From contig JAVTVY010045443.1 of NCBI GenBank assembly GCA_036873755.1, positions 124,001 through 188,000 of the forward strand: a stretch of DNA of 64,000 nucleotides. The letters are read 5' to 3'. This DNA comes from Hanleya hanleyi (taxonomy: Eukaryota; Mollusca; Polyplacophora; Lepidopleurida; Hanleyidae). Below the pieces are notes generated by a model, which worked only from the letters and a program-made list of their open reading frames with translations, searched no databases and was not told the origin of the DNA. A program made the translations under genes and the position numbers. Below are positions 1 to 7,905 of the stretch, in pieces (the first letter of the stretch is position 1; each line of letters opens with the position of its first letter).

Positions 1-910
1 GGGTGTGGAAATAGACGTTTTAGGGTTTAGGTGAGCCCCTAATGATCCGACGGTGTCGTATGAGGTCTTATTTTGAAGCTGTCGTGAGGGAGCATCCGCC
101 TGGGCTAGTGTGTCGTTCGTTGTCCATTGTCTGCGCATGCGCAGTCTGGCCGTAGTATAGAAATAGACGTGTTGGGGTTTAGGTGGGCCACTAGTGGGCC
201 GATTGGATCGAGTGAGGTATCAATGTAAAGCATACGTGAGGGAGTATCCAACGGGCTGGGTGTGACGTGAACTGACGTCATTCTGCGCATGCGCAGTAGA
301 GAAAGTGTATGGAAATAGACGTTCTGGGGCCTAGGCGAGCCACTAATGGGCCGATGGAGTCGAGTGAGGTATCCATGTGAAGCCTATGTGAGGGAGCAAC
401 CGCCTGGAGTAGTGTCTCGGCCGTTGTCCACATTCTGCGCATGCGCAGACAGGGAATTGTGGGAAACGGGTGCGGAAATAGACGTTTTTGCGGTCTAGGT
501 GGGCAACGAATGGTCCGATGGAGTCGAGTGAGGTATCAAAGTGAAGCATTCGTGAAGGGGCATCCAGTCATGGGTGTGTGCATGTAAAATTAGGGGTATG
601 ACGTCACTTCCGGTTTGGGTGAATGGGGTGCGACCTGGGAACATGATAGGGCATGTACCGACCTGTCTGTGGGGGTTTTCCCGCCAGAATTTCGCTCACG
701 TCTGCGCCTGCAGCCGGGTATGCATGAGGGTCTGTGTGAATGGGGTGTGACCTGGGAACATGATAGGAATGCATGTACTGACCTGTCTGTGGGGTTTTTT
801 TCCGGCCCGGCCCGGCCCGGCCCGGCCGCAGCGCGCGGGTTACTCCGGCCGCAGCGCGCGCGCGCGCGGGTTCTCCGGCCGCACGCGCGCGCGCGCGTCA
901 TCACCGGCAG
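1..910. repeat. Left terminal inverted repeat of Polinton A
   Basis: This arm is the inverted counterpart of 8370-9306. The inner boundary is near TCATCACCGGCAG (898-910), which matches CTGCCGGTGATGA at 8370-8382. The outer 600 bases are tandem units of about 152 bp, each with a GAAATAGACG box, a box matching GGTCGAGTGAGGTATCAA, and a CTGCGCATGCGCAG palindrome. The inner part holds two copies of a segment reading ATGATAGG...GACAGG-type sequence and a CpG-rich run of CCCGG and CGCG repeats (805-900). The outer limit lies at or beyond base 1. Confidence 0.88.
131..448. promoter_or_regulatory. NRF1-type palindromes in left TIR units
   Basis: The 14-bp palindrome CTGCGCATGCGCAG occurs at 131-144, 283-296 and 435-448, exactly 152 bp apart. 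It contains the consensus site of the metazoan factor NRF1 (YGCGCAYGCGCR). Binding is inferred from the motif only. Confidence 0.5.
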
Positions 911-917
911 ATAGGTG

Positions 918-925
918 TATAAAAG
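918..925 (+). promoter_or_regulatory. TATA box just inside the left TIR
   Basis: TATAAAAG lies 8 bp inside the TIR inner boundary and 81 bp before an ATG at 1006. The ATG begins a short relic whose first 23 nt are identical to the start of the gene at 53238. It is the likely first promoter of the element. Confidence 0.5.
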
Positions 926-1005
926 TGGGAATATTTAGGGCAATGCTTGACCTGAACAGCCTGAGCCTGCCTCACCAGCCTGAGCCTGCCTCACCGGAGC
1001 TATAC

Positions 1006-1047
1006 CATGAGACGTGGAGAAGATTTTCCAGGGGATCCTCCGGCGCT
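1006..1047 (+). pseudogene. Relic of the MRRGEDF gene start
   Basis: The ATG at 1006 opens a frame reading MRRGEDFPGDPPAL and then stops. Its first 23 nt match the beginning of the zinc-finger-less family member at 53238 in element B, and both lie downstream of a TATAAAAG box. The remainder of the gene is missing here and unrelated sequence follows. I read it as the 5' stub left after a deletion that removed a conserved-domain protein, and perhaps the polymerase, from element A. It also ties element A to element B. Confidence 0.5.
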
Positions 1048-1300
1048 GTAATCTTTGTTGTTGTTGTTACTCTCCTTTTTGGACTAACCCATCAGAATAG
1101 TACGTATCACGGACTACACCCGTAGAGCTACGTCTAGGCGCGCATGTGTGACATGGTCTATAAAACACGTCTCTCTGGATCCTACACCTCCATTCCTACG
1201 GTTTCAGAGCCATGACGAACACCCGTCCCTATGCGATTCCCATTTTACAGCATGCGATCGTGTTAATTCGCTCACGGGTTACCGAGCAGTGGCTCGGTCC

Positions 1301-1537
1301 ATGTTTTCAGATGGCGACGACAACGAGGGGCGACGCCAGATCCTGAACGAGTTCACAGAAGCGGTCCTCGACAGACTGCACTCGATGGAGAGGTGTGCCA
1401 TCACTCACCACTACTGGACTATCACAGCCATCCTTGATGCTCGGGCTATGGACCACGAGCGCTCACGCCGGAATCAGCGACGGCTGGTTGGCCTAGTCAT
1501 GGTCTGTGCCCTATTGACCCTGGCGCTGTGGCATTGA
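1301..1537 (+). CDS. Small tail-anchored protein of unknown function
   Basis: Seventy-eight codons from the in-frame ATG at 1301. An acidic start (MFSDGDDNEG) is followed by a charged helical stretch, a basic patch (RSRRNQRR) and an 18-residue hydrophobic C-terminus (LVGLVMVCALLTLALWH), which is the layout of a tail-anchored membrane protein. The frame is open upstream to about 1148, but no ATG supports a longer product. A TATA-like TATAAAA sits at 1159-1165. It is the first intact frame of the Polinton cassette and lies 72 bp before the next gene. I recognise no family. It could be a membrane or virion-associated accessory protein, but that is a guess. Confidence 0.45.
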   Translation: MFSDGDDNEGRRQILNEFTEAVLDRLHSMERCAITHHYWTITAILDARAMDHERSRRNQRRLVGLVMVCALLTLALWH

Positions 1538-1609
1538 CAGTGGGACCTGACTATGAATACGAGGGTCAGACAGAGTGTGCGTCATTCAACGATCGTCATT
1601 GGGTCAACC

Positions 1610-2089
1610 ATGTCACCAGTTCTACGAGCCATCCTTCCCCTTACACCCCGGGTGGGGTTACACGTCTATGAAGATAAAGTCACCCTCGTGGAAGACCGTG
1701 CAGATGTTTGCTGGTCGCGCGCTGAGACCGTATCGAATACGGTTACGCTACACCATGACGGCTGGACCAAATTTAAACGGGTGTTGAGCGGTGAGCTCGA
1801 CGGACACCTCATCCACATAGACAATGCCATCTACGTATACCGTGGACCCTTCTTCCCACGCCTGGGCCGCTACCAAGACCCTACGTGAGGCTTCACCCTA
1901 GACCCCGATCTGTGGACAGCCTTCGAGAAAGTGGTGCCTATCGTGGACAAGCTGTTTACACCGGACGAGCGGTCATCAGACGAGTTGGAGTGGGCTCGTG
2001 TCCTGAGAGAAGCGGCGGCAGAACCCAATGAACAAATGTCTAGCAATGAACCAGACGACGATGCCATTGATTACCCGGCTAGACTTTGA
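1610..2089 (+). pseudogene. Unknown Polinton protein, copy 1 (in-frame stop)
   Basis: From the ATG at 1610 the frame encodes a protein clearly paralogous to the next gene. Both share HVYxDKV near residue 20, the block FKRVLSGELDG around residues 65-75, YxxRGPFF, then DLW and RSSDELxW toward the acidic C-terminus. A TGA at 1886-1888 interrupts the frame, but homology resumes at once in the same frame and runs to a second TGA at 2087-2089, so this is a one-stop pseudogene (or a readthrough gene, less likely). The tandem pair lies between the TIR and the integrase. No fold or function is recognised, and no signal peptide or TM segment is visible. Confidence 0.6.
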
Positions 2090-2169
2090 CCACCCGATCC
2101 TTTGATCTCACGGAGTTCTCCCTAGAAATACGAGAGACAGTCAAATCTGGTACCATTCACGTACTGACC

Positions 2170-2640
2170 ATGACGGAGCATATAATACTAGCGTATCTCA
2201 GCTTGACCCCCGAGGTTTTCCTCCACGTTTATGCGGATAAGGTCGATATCATGGAGGAGGTGGGAGACATCTGTGATGCGGACCCTACACAACCGTGCCC
2301 GGCCCACATTCGTCTGTCCCGGGAGGGCTGGATCAAATTCAAACGGGTGTTGTCTGGTGAACTGGACGGCGACCTCACCCACTTGTGTCACGATGTGTAC
2401 ATCCGACGCGGCCCTTTCTTTGCTCAATTGGCTCGGCTAGATGGGGGTACAGTGCATTTTACCCTTCACCCTGATCTATGGTCTGCATTGGAAGATGCCG
2501 TGGCAGATGTGGATCAAGTGCTTATCAAGCGGTCATCAGACGAGTTGGACTGGTCATTTACCATGGACACTGTGGAAGCCAACGAAGAAAATCAGAAAGA
2601 AACTCCGGCCCAAGATATACCTGTTATAAATAAACGATAG
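2170..2640 (+). CDS. Unknown Polinton protein, copy 2 (intact)
   Basis: One hundred fifty-six codons from ATG 2170, chosen because it aligns with the ATG of the preceding paralogue; a longer open frame from 2086 has no ATG. Shared blocks with copy 1 are LTPxVxLHVYxDKV, GWxKFKRVLSGELDG, RGPFF, HPDLW/DPDLW and RSSDELxW. The protein is soluble, mixed alpha/beta in appearance, with an acidic Glu-rich tail. It ends 27 bp before the integrase ATG, and the integrase TATA box overlaps its last codons. The tandem duplication and position near the TIR suggest an accessory protein outside the capsid cassette. I do not recognise the family. Confidence 0.6.
   Translation: MTEHIILAYLSLTPEVFLHVYADKVDIMEEVGDICDADPTQPCPAHIRLSREGWIKFKRVLSGELDGDLTHLCHDVYIRRGPFFAQLARLDGGTVHFTLHPDLWSALEDAVADVDQVLIKRSSDELDWSFTMDTVEANEENQKETPAQDIPVINKR
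2625..2632 (+). promoter_or_regulatory. TATA box of the integrase gene
   Basis: TATAAATA overlaps the end of the preceding gene and lies 43 bp before the integrase ATG at 2668, matching the 39-55 bp spacing seen before other genes in this element. Confidence 0.5.
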
Positions 2641-2667
2641 AGCCAGGGTCCATCATCATTTGTCACC

Positions 2668-3579
2668 ATGAAACGCTGGGAGAAGGTGTTGGATAACTTA
2701 TACTACAGTCCCGACAGTCCGGCGGCCTATAGTGCATTGTCGGCTCTCTATCGAGCGGCCAAACCCCAGGGGATACAACGTGCCCAAGTCCGAGATTGGT
2801 TAAGAAAACAAGACGTTTTGAAGCATGCGTGGGTGGTACCCATCCGGACGAAAACGGGGGCGAATCTCATAGCGGCGTTCAAAGACATCTTCAAGACCGG
2901 GCGCAAACCTTTGTATTTGCAAACCGACGAAGGCACGGAATTCCTCAACAGACCGTTCCAACAGTTTCTGAAAGCCCAGAAGGTGCTTTTCTTCGTACAA
3001 CGAGACCAAGGCTTCCGTGGTGGAGAGGTTCAACAGGACATTCAAAGGCCACATGTATAAATATTTCACCTATAAGAATACAAGGCGGTACATCGATGTT
3101 CTCCTGAAACTTGTGAGTGGTTACAATCGAGCCTATCACCGGAGTATAGAGAGAGCCCCCATTACTGTCACCCAACGCAATGAAGCCCAAGTCCGGCGTG
3201 TCTTGTACCCCAGGCAATCGCAGCGAACGACGAAGGCGGTGTATAAGGTCGGGGACCCTGTACGGATCAATAAAGTCAAAGGTCAATTTGAGAAAATTTA
3301 CTTGCCCAACTGGAGCGATGAGCACTTCCTGATTAAACGGCGCCTACCCCGACAGCAGCGAGTCTATGAACTGGAAGATCTTCAAGGGGAACCGTTGCTA
3401 GGGACGTTTTACGAGACGGAATTACAGCCTGTCGTAAAACACAGCAAGACTACTACACGGTGGAGCAGATTTTGAAAACGGAACGTCGACGTGGCAAACT
3501 GTTTCATTTCGTCAAATGGCAAGGCTGGCCCAGTTCCTTCAATTCCTGGGTCGCTGCCAACCAGGTGAAACGACTATAA
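2668..3579 (+). pseudogene. INT: Polinton integrase with chromodomain, frameshifted
   Basis: This is an RVE-type DDE integrase, which inserts the linear element DNA. ATG 2668 follows the TATA box by 43 bp. In the first frame the core reads PIRTKTGANLIAAF, then the LQTDEGTEFLN block carrying the second catalytic Asp. Around 3010-3060 the reading frame changes: VERFNRTFKGHMYKYF continues in the second frame and supplies the catalytic-Glu region and the C-terminal beta-barrel part. Near 3447 the frame returns to the first, giving a chromodomain (YYTVEQIL, then FVKWQGWP and SWVAANQV) that ends at TAA 3577-3579. Two compensating frame changes make it a pseudogene unless they are sequencing errors. 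Chromodomains are usual in Polinton and chromovirus integrases. Confidence 0.85.
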
Positions 3580-3581
3580 AG
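3575..3581 (+). promoter_or_regulatory. TATA box of the TM-protein gene
   Basis: TATAAAG overlaps the integrase stop codon and lies 55 bp before the ATG at 3630. Confidence 0.45.
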
Positions 3582-3629
3582 CCAGACACCACTGCTGTCA
3601 TCCTTCATTCCACGTCCGACCACAGTGCT

Positions 3630-4214
3630 ATGGACAAACAGCAGCTGCCTCTGAACACAGCGTCTCCCAAAACGCGCAAAGCGCAAGTGGGCTTTGTGGT
3701 GATACTGCTAACCCTGCTGAGTGTGTTGTACGGAGGTGTGTTTGACGACGTAGCCTATGTCAGCACGTTACTTAACCAACTGAGAACACCAGCCATCAAT
3801 GAAACCGGTCTACAAATAGCACCAGTCAACCCCGTATCGAGCCCAGTCACCACCACACCCCGTGTACAAGCCCCATCGAGCTCCACACCAAGCTCCACAC
3901 CTACACCAAGTACACCCACTACGTCTGAAAACCCACCGGATTTCATCCCTCACACTGAACAGACGACGACCGACGTTATACCCACCACCATCATCACTCG
4001 CAGTGAACAGAGAACGACGATCGACGTTGTACCCACCACCACCACTCCAGTTCACTCGTACCAAATTTACAAGAGCGGGTTACCACGACAGCGCATACAG
4101 CTCGAACCATGGACCCTCGGTGGCAGCATCCCTTCACTTGCGTCATCGCAGGACCGACGGGCTCCGGCAAAACGCACTTCGTCAGGAAGCTCCTTCAACA
4201 CGCCGACAGCATGA
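3630..4214 (+). CDS. Single-pass TM protein with Pro/Thr-rich ectodomain
   Basis: The ATG at 3630 begins 194 codons. A short basic N-terminus (SPKTRKAQ) precedes one membrane segment (VGFVVILLTLLSVLYGG, about residues 21-37). Then comes a Pro/Ser/Thr-rich stalk (TPSSTPTPSTPTT and similar, about residues 75-105) and two near-repeats of TEQTTTDVIPTT type. The stalk resembles a mucin-like, potentially O-glycosylated region. The last 35 codons overlap the ATPase start in another frame and may be read past an old frameshift. Proteins of this shape are common in virus-like elements, but I cannot assign a family. The positive-inside rule suggests a cytosolic N-terminus. Confidence 0.55.
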   Translation: MDKQQLPLNTASPKTRKAQVGFVVILLTLLSVLYGGVFDDVAYVSTLLNQLRTPAINETGLQIAPVNPVSSPVTTTPRVQAPSSSTPSSTPTPSTPTTSENPPDFIPHTEQTTTDVIPTTIITRSEQRTTIDVVPTTTTPVHSYQIYKSGLPRQRIQLEPWTLGGSIPSLASSQDRRAPAKRTSSGSSFNTPTA

Positions 4215-4720
4215 TCACCCCACCCATTGCCCGAGTCGTGTGGTGTTACGGAGAATGGCAGGCAGCGTATGCAGCAATGCCCCACATCACGTTCGTGGAA
4301 GGCCTACCCAACCTGGCCGATTTGGAACCCGACACCTTGGTGGTTCTGGATGATCTCATGGCGGAGACGGATGCGCGGGTCACCCAACTCTTTACCAAAG
4401 GCAGCCACCATCGACGGCTCAGCATCATCTACATTGTGCAGAATCTGTTCAGTAAAAACAAAGAACATCGGAACATCAGCTTAAATGCCCACTACCTGGT
4501 GGTCTTCAAAAACCCGAGAGATACCACTCAACTGCTGCACCTGGCGAGACAGATGTATCCCGGCCGCACACCGTTTGCGTTGGAAGCCTTTAAAGATGCC
4601 ACAACCCCTCAGCATGGGTATATGCTCTTCGACCTCAAGCAAGCCACCCCCGACCACCTTCGACTACGGAGGCATCTTTCCCGGAGAGACCCACCACGTG
4701 TACATGCAAAAATAATGTAA
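4109..4720 (+). CDS. ATPase: Genome-packaging ATPase (FtsK/HerA-like), 3' frameshift
   Basis: The P-loop GPTGSGKT lies at residues 15-22 and a Walker B motif LVVLDDL near residue 77, with a conserved downstream VQNLF segment. These mark the FtsK/HerA-superfamily packaging ATPase that moves element DNA into capsids in Polintons and many double-jelly-roll viruses. The length of 203 codons is close to the usual 200-250. ATG 4109 overlaps the upstream TM gene by 106 bp. Near 4660 the family-typical C-terminal end (GGIFPGET...) continues in a different frame that stops at 4715, so the last 18 codons of this frame are probably the product of a one-base indel. The catalytic part itself is intact. 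Confidence 0.87.
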   Translation: MDPRWQHPFTCVIAGPTGSGKTHFVRKLLQHADSMITPPIARVVWCYGEWQAAYAAMPHITFVEGLPNLADLEPDTLVVLDDLMAETDARVTQLFTKGSHHRRLSIIYIVQNLFSKNKEHRNISLNAHYLVVFKNPRDTTQLLHLARQMYPGRTPFALEAFKDATTPQHGYMLFDLKQATPDHLRLRRHLSRRDPPRVHAKIM

Positions 4721-4828
4721 ACACATCCACAGTGGCGCCCCCAGCTGGGGTGTGTGTGTTTGATGATGGGGATAATAAAAAGAATTAATATCACAGCATG
4801 GTTGACTTTGCCTCTGTTCTCTGAAGTA

Positions 4829-4837
4829 GATAAAAAG
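4829..4837 (+). promoter_or_regulatory. TATA-like box before the core-protein gene
   Basis: GATAAAAAG lies 41 bp before the ATG at 4870, in the short gap after the ATPase gene. Confidence 0.35.
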
Positions 4838-4869
4838 GGCAGAGTTGTGGATTCTAGCATTAGTTGTAC

Positions 4870-5214
4870 ATGATGTCTGCGCGAGTACGGAAGCACGCTC
4901 CGACGCTCCGTGTATTGAAGACGGCCCCACCCGAGTTGGTCCGAACCATTGTACGCGGTGCGGACCCTGACCTTGTACGCTGTCTCTGCGAGATCGGGTA
5001 CAACCTGTTAAAAGGCAACGTACCACTGACTCCGGCTCAGAAGACCAAGTTGGCCAAGCATAAGACAGGTCACCGAACCCTAGTCCAGAAGCGGGTCCCT
5101 CAAACACAAAAGAAAAAGGTGTTACAGAAAGGCGGCTTTCTCGGGGCCATCTTAGCACCGTTGGCCGCTTCCGTGTTAAGTCCAGTATTGGGTGGACTCT
5201 TCGGCCGACAATGA
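4870..5214 (+). CDS. Basic virion-core-like protein with hydrophobic C-terminus
   Basis: One hundred fourteen codons from ATG 4870 (a second ATG follows directly). The N-terminal half has LRVLKTAPPELVRTIV followed by LLKGNVPLTPAQKTKLAKH, then a strongly basic centre rich in Lys and Arg. The end is Gly/Ala/Leu-rich and hydrophobic (GGFLGAILAPLAASVLSPV). A basic middle plus amphipathic tail fits the small core or membrane-active proteins encoded in Polintons and adintoviruses, which have been compared with adenovirus core protein X. That comparison is from general knowledge and not tested here. Its stop codon overlaps the next start by four bases (ATGA), suggesting coupled expression. Confidence 0.68.
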   Translation: MMSARVRKHAPTLRVLKTAPPELVRTIVRGADPDLVRCLCEIGYNLLKGNVPLTPAQKTKLAKHKTGHRTLVQKRVPQTQKKKVLQKGGFLGAILAPLAASVLSPVLGGLFGRQ

Positions 5215-5961
5215 ACCACACGAAAAAATTGGTCCTCGTCGAACCACGGTTCCTTCAAAACCTCCAATGGCCCTACCCTGTCCCACCTACGGTGAAAACC
5301 ATAAACACCCTCGATGGAGAGATGCAACAGATCTTACAGAGACCGGGGTTAAGCGATAGTGAGAAAGTACAACGGTACAATGAGACGCTTCAACGGTACA
5401 TGACGTTCATGGACCAATACAAAATCCTCTCTACCCCAGCACCACCACCACCACGTGACACACTGCCTACCTCAGCACCGCTCCAACAGCTGCCATTACC
5501 AGGGGTACCACCCACAGCCCCACAGTGGGTCGAAGACGAAGTGCTGAAGAGTGTACCTGCATCGTTCAAGAAACAAGCTATCCTGGTATTACAACGGATG
5601 AAACACAATCCTAACCTAACGTCAACGCAGGTCGCACACGGATCCTCGAGGATGGGAGGTCTTCGCCCAAGGCTTGAAAGACATGCATGTACCACAGGAA
5701 TTGGTGGGGAACCCCCACCGGTGGGCCTTTATGCAGCGGACCCAGCAATCGCCGAGTGACCCACTACCTTCTTGGGAAGCCGAATGAGAACCGGAGTCAC
5801 CCCCCAAAACACCACCACCACAACGGGCACCTTCTTTTCAGACCTTTAAAAAACCATCCTTGATGAGGACACCCCACATCTCCAGAGCCGTGACACGTAG
5901 CAAGTCACCGCGACGAACACGACGCCGGACACAACCGCCCAAGGCCTGGAACACCTATTAA
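5211..5961 (+). pseudogene. Polinton conserved protein, frameshifted
   Basis: ATG 5211 overlaps the upstream stop. The N-terminal 60 residues include LVLVEPRF, the block KTINTLDGEMQQIL and a charged helical stretch ending LQRYMTFMDQ, which I recognise as a recurrent Polinton protein without a standard name. A proline-rich linker (APPPPRD) and a second helical block (VPASFKKQAILVLQRMK) follow. After about 5640 the frame loses its character and stops at 5759. A basic C-terminus (SKSPRRTRRRTQ) ending in WNTY then TAA at 5959-5961 is found in a different frame and looks like the original end. At least one frameshift therefore separates the two. The role is probably virion-associated. Confidence 0.6.
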
Positions 5962-5994
5962 AACCAACAGCAGCAGCAGGACAGCTCAGTCGCC

Positions 5995-6285
5995 ATGTTT
6001 TACCTCACCCTACCCAGTAACAGTTCGCTGGATGTGTTTCCTGATAACACCTTGGCCAAGTACGTCACCCAGTTACCGCAACCGTTGCATTTACCTGGAC
6101 GATGGGAATGTGGCCTCGTGGATATCCAATAACCCTTACTCGTGGTACAACGTGTGAGCCGATGAAGTGTGGTACGAGGTGACCTACGAAGGCAAAAAAA
6201 ACCCGACTCTCCCTCCCCGAAGGCCAATACGATACCCCCAAGGAGTTCTTGCAGGGGCTGACACTCGATGTTTCAACAGGTGGAT
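5995..6285 (+). pseudogene. N-terminal relic of a minor capsid (penton-like) gene
   Basis: ATG 5995 starts MFYLTLPSNSSLDVFPDNTL, an N-terminus I associate with the penton-like minor capsid protein of Polintons. The frame is broken by TAA at 6130-6132. Matching sequence continues in the next frame (YSWYNV), meets a TGA, continues (ADEVWYEVTY), and shifts again after an A-run near 6190-6198. It then ends abruptly where major capsid sequence begins, at about 6268-6285. Thus only about the first 95 codons remain, with two frame changes and one stop. A TATTAAAA at 5956-5963, 39 bp before the ATG, is a likely promoter element. Confidence 0.6.
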
Positions 6286-7272
6286 ATATTTCTCAGCGAC
6301 AAACTCATCAGTGACTCGACCAACATGTACCCCTATCGAGCCTACATCGAGACGCTCTTGTCGCATGGACGAGAGGCTAAAAAATCTCAACTGACAGCCG
6401 CTTTATTCTACCAGGACACAGCCGAGCACATGGACACGGTGGACAATGAAGGATATAACAAACAGAAGGCTTTCACTGCAAACGGCGCCTCGGTGGATGT
6501 CATGGGTCGACTACACGCAGACATGTTCATGCAAGACCGGTACCTCTTGAACAAGATCCCCATCAAAATCCGACTGATACGGGCGCCTCCGACCTTCGCC
6601 TTGATGGCCACTAACGTAGACGGGCATGCAGCCGACTATAAGATTGTCATCCAAGACGCAGTCCTGTATGTCCGAAAAGTGAAACCGAATCCAGCCGTTC
6701 AATTGGGACACATGAAAGCCTTGGAAACAAAACCAGCCCAGTACCCTATCCGACGTGTACAAACCAAAGTGTTCTCTGTGCCTGCTGGAAATATGGGCGC
6801 CAACAAAGAAAACCTGTTCCTGGGGGAACTACCCAAGCGATTGATCCTGGCCTGTGTGGAAAATACCAGTTTCAGCGGAGCCTACCCAGAGAATCCGTTT
6901 GACTTTAAACATTTCGGCATCAATTTTGTGGCCCTGCATGTGGATGGACAACAGGTCCCAGCCACGGCCTTAACACCGAACTTTGGGCGCAGGAATTTCA
7001 TTCGAGCCTATCAGAGCCTGTTTACAGCCACCGGTCAAATCAACCAGGACGAAAGGAATATGATCAGTCGGAAGGACTACGCGAACGGATACACCTTGTT
7101 CTGTTTCGATCTGACCCCCACCTTAGAGAACGACCATCAGCTGGCCCTCGCCAAGCAAGGCAATTTACGGTTGGAAATCCACTTTGCACGAGCCCCCCGG
7201 AGCACCGTCAATGTGATCTGCTACGCCGAGTTTGACAACATCATTCAAGTGGACAAGACACGTCCTGTGTGA
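6268..7272 (+). CDS. MCP: Major capsid protein (double jelly-roll), 5'-truncated
   Basis: Three hundred thirty-four codons, open throughout, with blocks typical of the Polinton major capsid protein: YPYRAYIETLLSHG near residue 20, MGRLHADMF, the central FNxxALxVDGQQVP-type block (INFVALHVDGQQVP), NGYTLFCFDLTP and a C-terminal YAEFDNIIQVD. The protein forms hexagonal capsomers with two beta-barrels. Compared with usual lengths it lacks roughly the first 90-130 residues, including most of the first strand set. The ATG at 6268 is simply the first one after a deletion junction with the upstream penton-like relic. A stable capsid from this copy is therefore unlikely. The protease gene follows after 14 bp. 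Confidence 0.86.
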   Translation: MFQQVDIFLSDKLISDSTNMYPYRAYIETLLSHGREAKKSQLTAALFYQDTAEHMDTVDNEGYNKQKAFTANGASVDVMGRLHADMFMQDRYLLNKIPIKIRLIRAPPTFALMATNVDGHAADYKIVIQDAVLYVRKVKPNPAVQLGHMKALETKPAQYPIRRVQTKVFSVPAGNMGANKENLFLGELPKRLILACVENTSFSGAYPENPFDFKHFGINFVALHVDGQQVPATALTPNFGRRNFIRAYQSLFTATGQINQDERNMISRKDYANGYTLFCFDLTPTLENDHQLALAKQGNLRLEIHFARAPRSTVNVICYAEFDNIIQVDKTRPV

Positions 7273-7286
7273 CTTTGCCACCTAAC

Positions 7287-7759
7287 ATGGATACAGACCA
7301 GATAACCACCGTGCTGGAGAATGACCCAGGGACACGTATGCTCTTTCAAGGGGTGTTCGCCCGAGATGTGTTCCCATTAGACCGTATGTATCTTGCTGCT
7401 TACGTTCTCAACACGGACCCGATGGATCGGCCCGGTGAACATTGCGTGGGCGTGTACTTGACAGAACAGCAGGGCGAATACTTTGACCCGTACGGCCTGC
7501 CATCCCTCCATCCCGATTTAACAGATTTCATGGATCAAGGCACAGAGACGTGGTGTTGGAACAGTCAAACGTTGCAAAGCCTGACCAGTAGCGTGTGCGG
7601 ACAATATTGCTTGTTTTACCTGTACATCGATGCCGGGGCAGAACCTTATCTACCATCGTACAGATGTTTGACGAGTACCCCAAGGCCGAGGACCGCGATG
7701 TACTCGTATATGACTGGGCCGTCCATCATTTCAATGTACAAGCCCCGTTCTGGGCTTAA
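7287..7759 (+). pseudogene. PRO: Adenovirus-type cysteine protease, frameshifted
   Basis: ATG 7287 (MDTDQITTVL) begins an adenain/Ulp1-like maturation protease. Visible motifs are GEHCVGVYL with the catalytic His (residues about 50-58), EYFDPYGLP with the acidic partner, and SVCGQYCLFYL with the catalytic Cys (around residue 106-116). The protease cleaves capsid precursors. After about 7650 the open frame departs from family-like sequence, while a second frame reads MFDEYPKAEDRDV through to NVQAPFWA and TAA 7757-7759. I take that as the original C-terminus, displaced by one indel. The last codons are then repeated in tandem downstream. All catalytic residues remain. Confidence 0.8.
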
Positions 7760-7866
7760 GTTCTTTCAATGTACAAGCCCCCTGTTCTGGGCTTAAGTTT
7801 ACAAGCCCCCTGTTCTGGGCTTCAGTTCTTTCAATGTACAAGCCCCCTGTTCTGGGCTTCAGTTTT
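7723..7866. repeat. Hairpin-forming tandem repeat at protease 3' end
   Basis: Four imperfect copies of a unit of about 28-37 bp containing TGTACAAGCCCCCTGTTCTG and GGCTT. Each can form a stem AAGCCC/GGGCTT with an 8-nt loop. The first copy overlaps the last codons of the protease gene and the rest precede the polyadenylation signal. Confidence 0.7.
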
Positions 7867-7899
7867 CACGTGGTTGTTCTCACGTTGTTGTTGTTACTG

Positions 7900-7905
7900 A
7901 ATAAA
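7900..7905 (+). terminator. Polyadenylation signal after the capsid cassette
   Basis: AATAAA in the context GTTACTGAATAAAAAAATGAG, followed by a GT-rich tract (TGTCTTGTGTG) 25-35 bp on, lies at the 3' end of the rightward gene cassette. Confidence 0.45.

Noticed and set aside
590..1125. Several open frames of 99-121 codons in the left TIR
   Set aside because: They lie in the inverted repeat and CG-rich run, occur on both strands and reappear in the right TIR as mirror images. There is no domain.
4664..5221. 185-codon minus-strand frame opposite the core-protein gene
   Set aside because: Antisense to the better supported plus-strand genes with their own starts and motifs.
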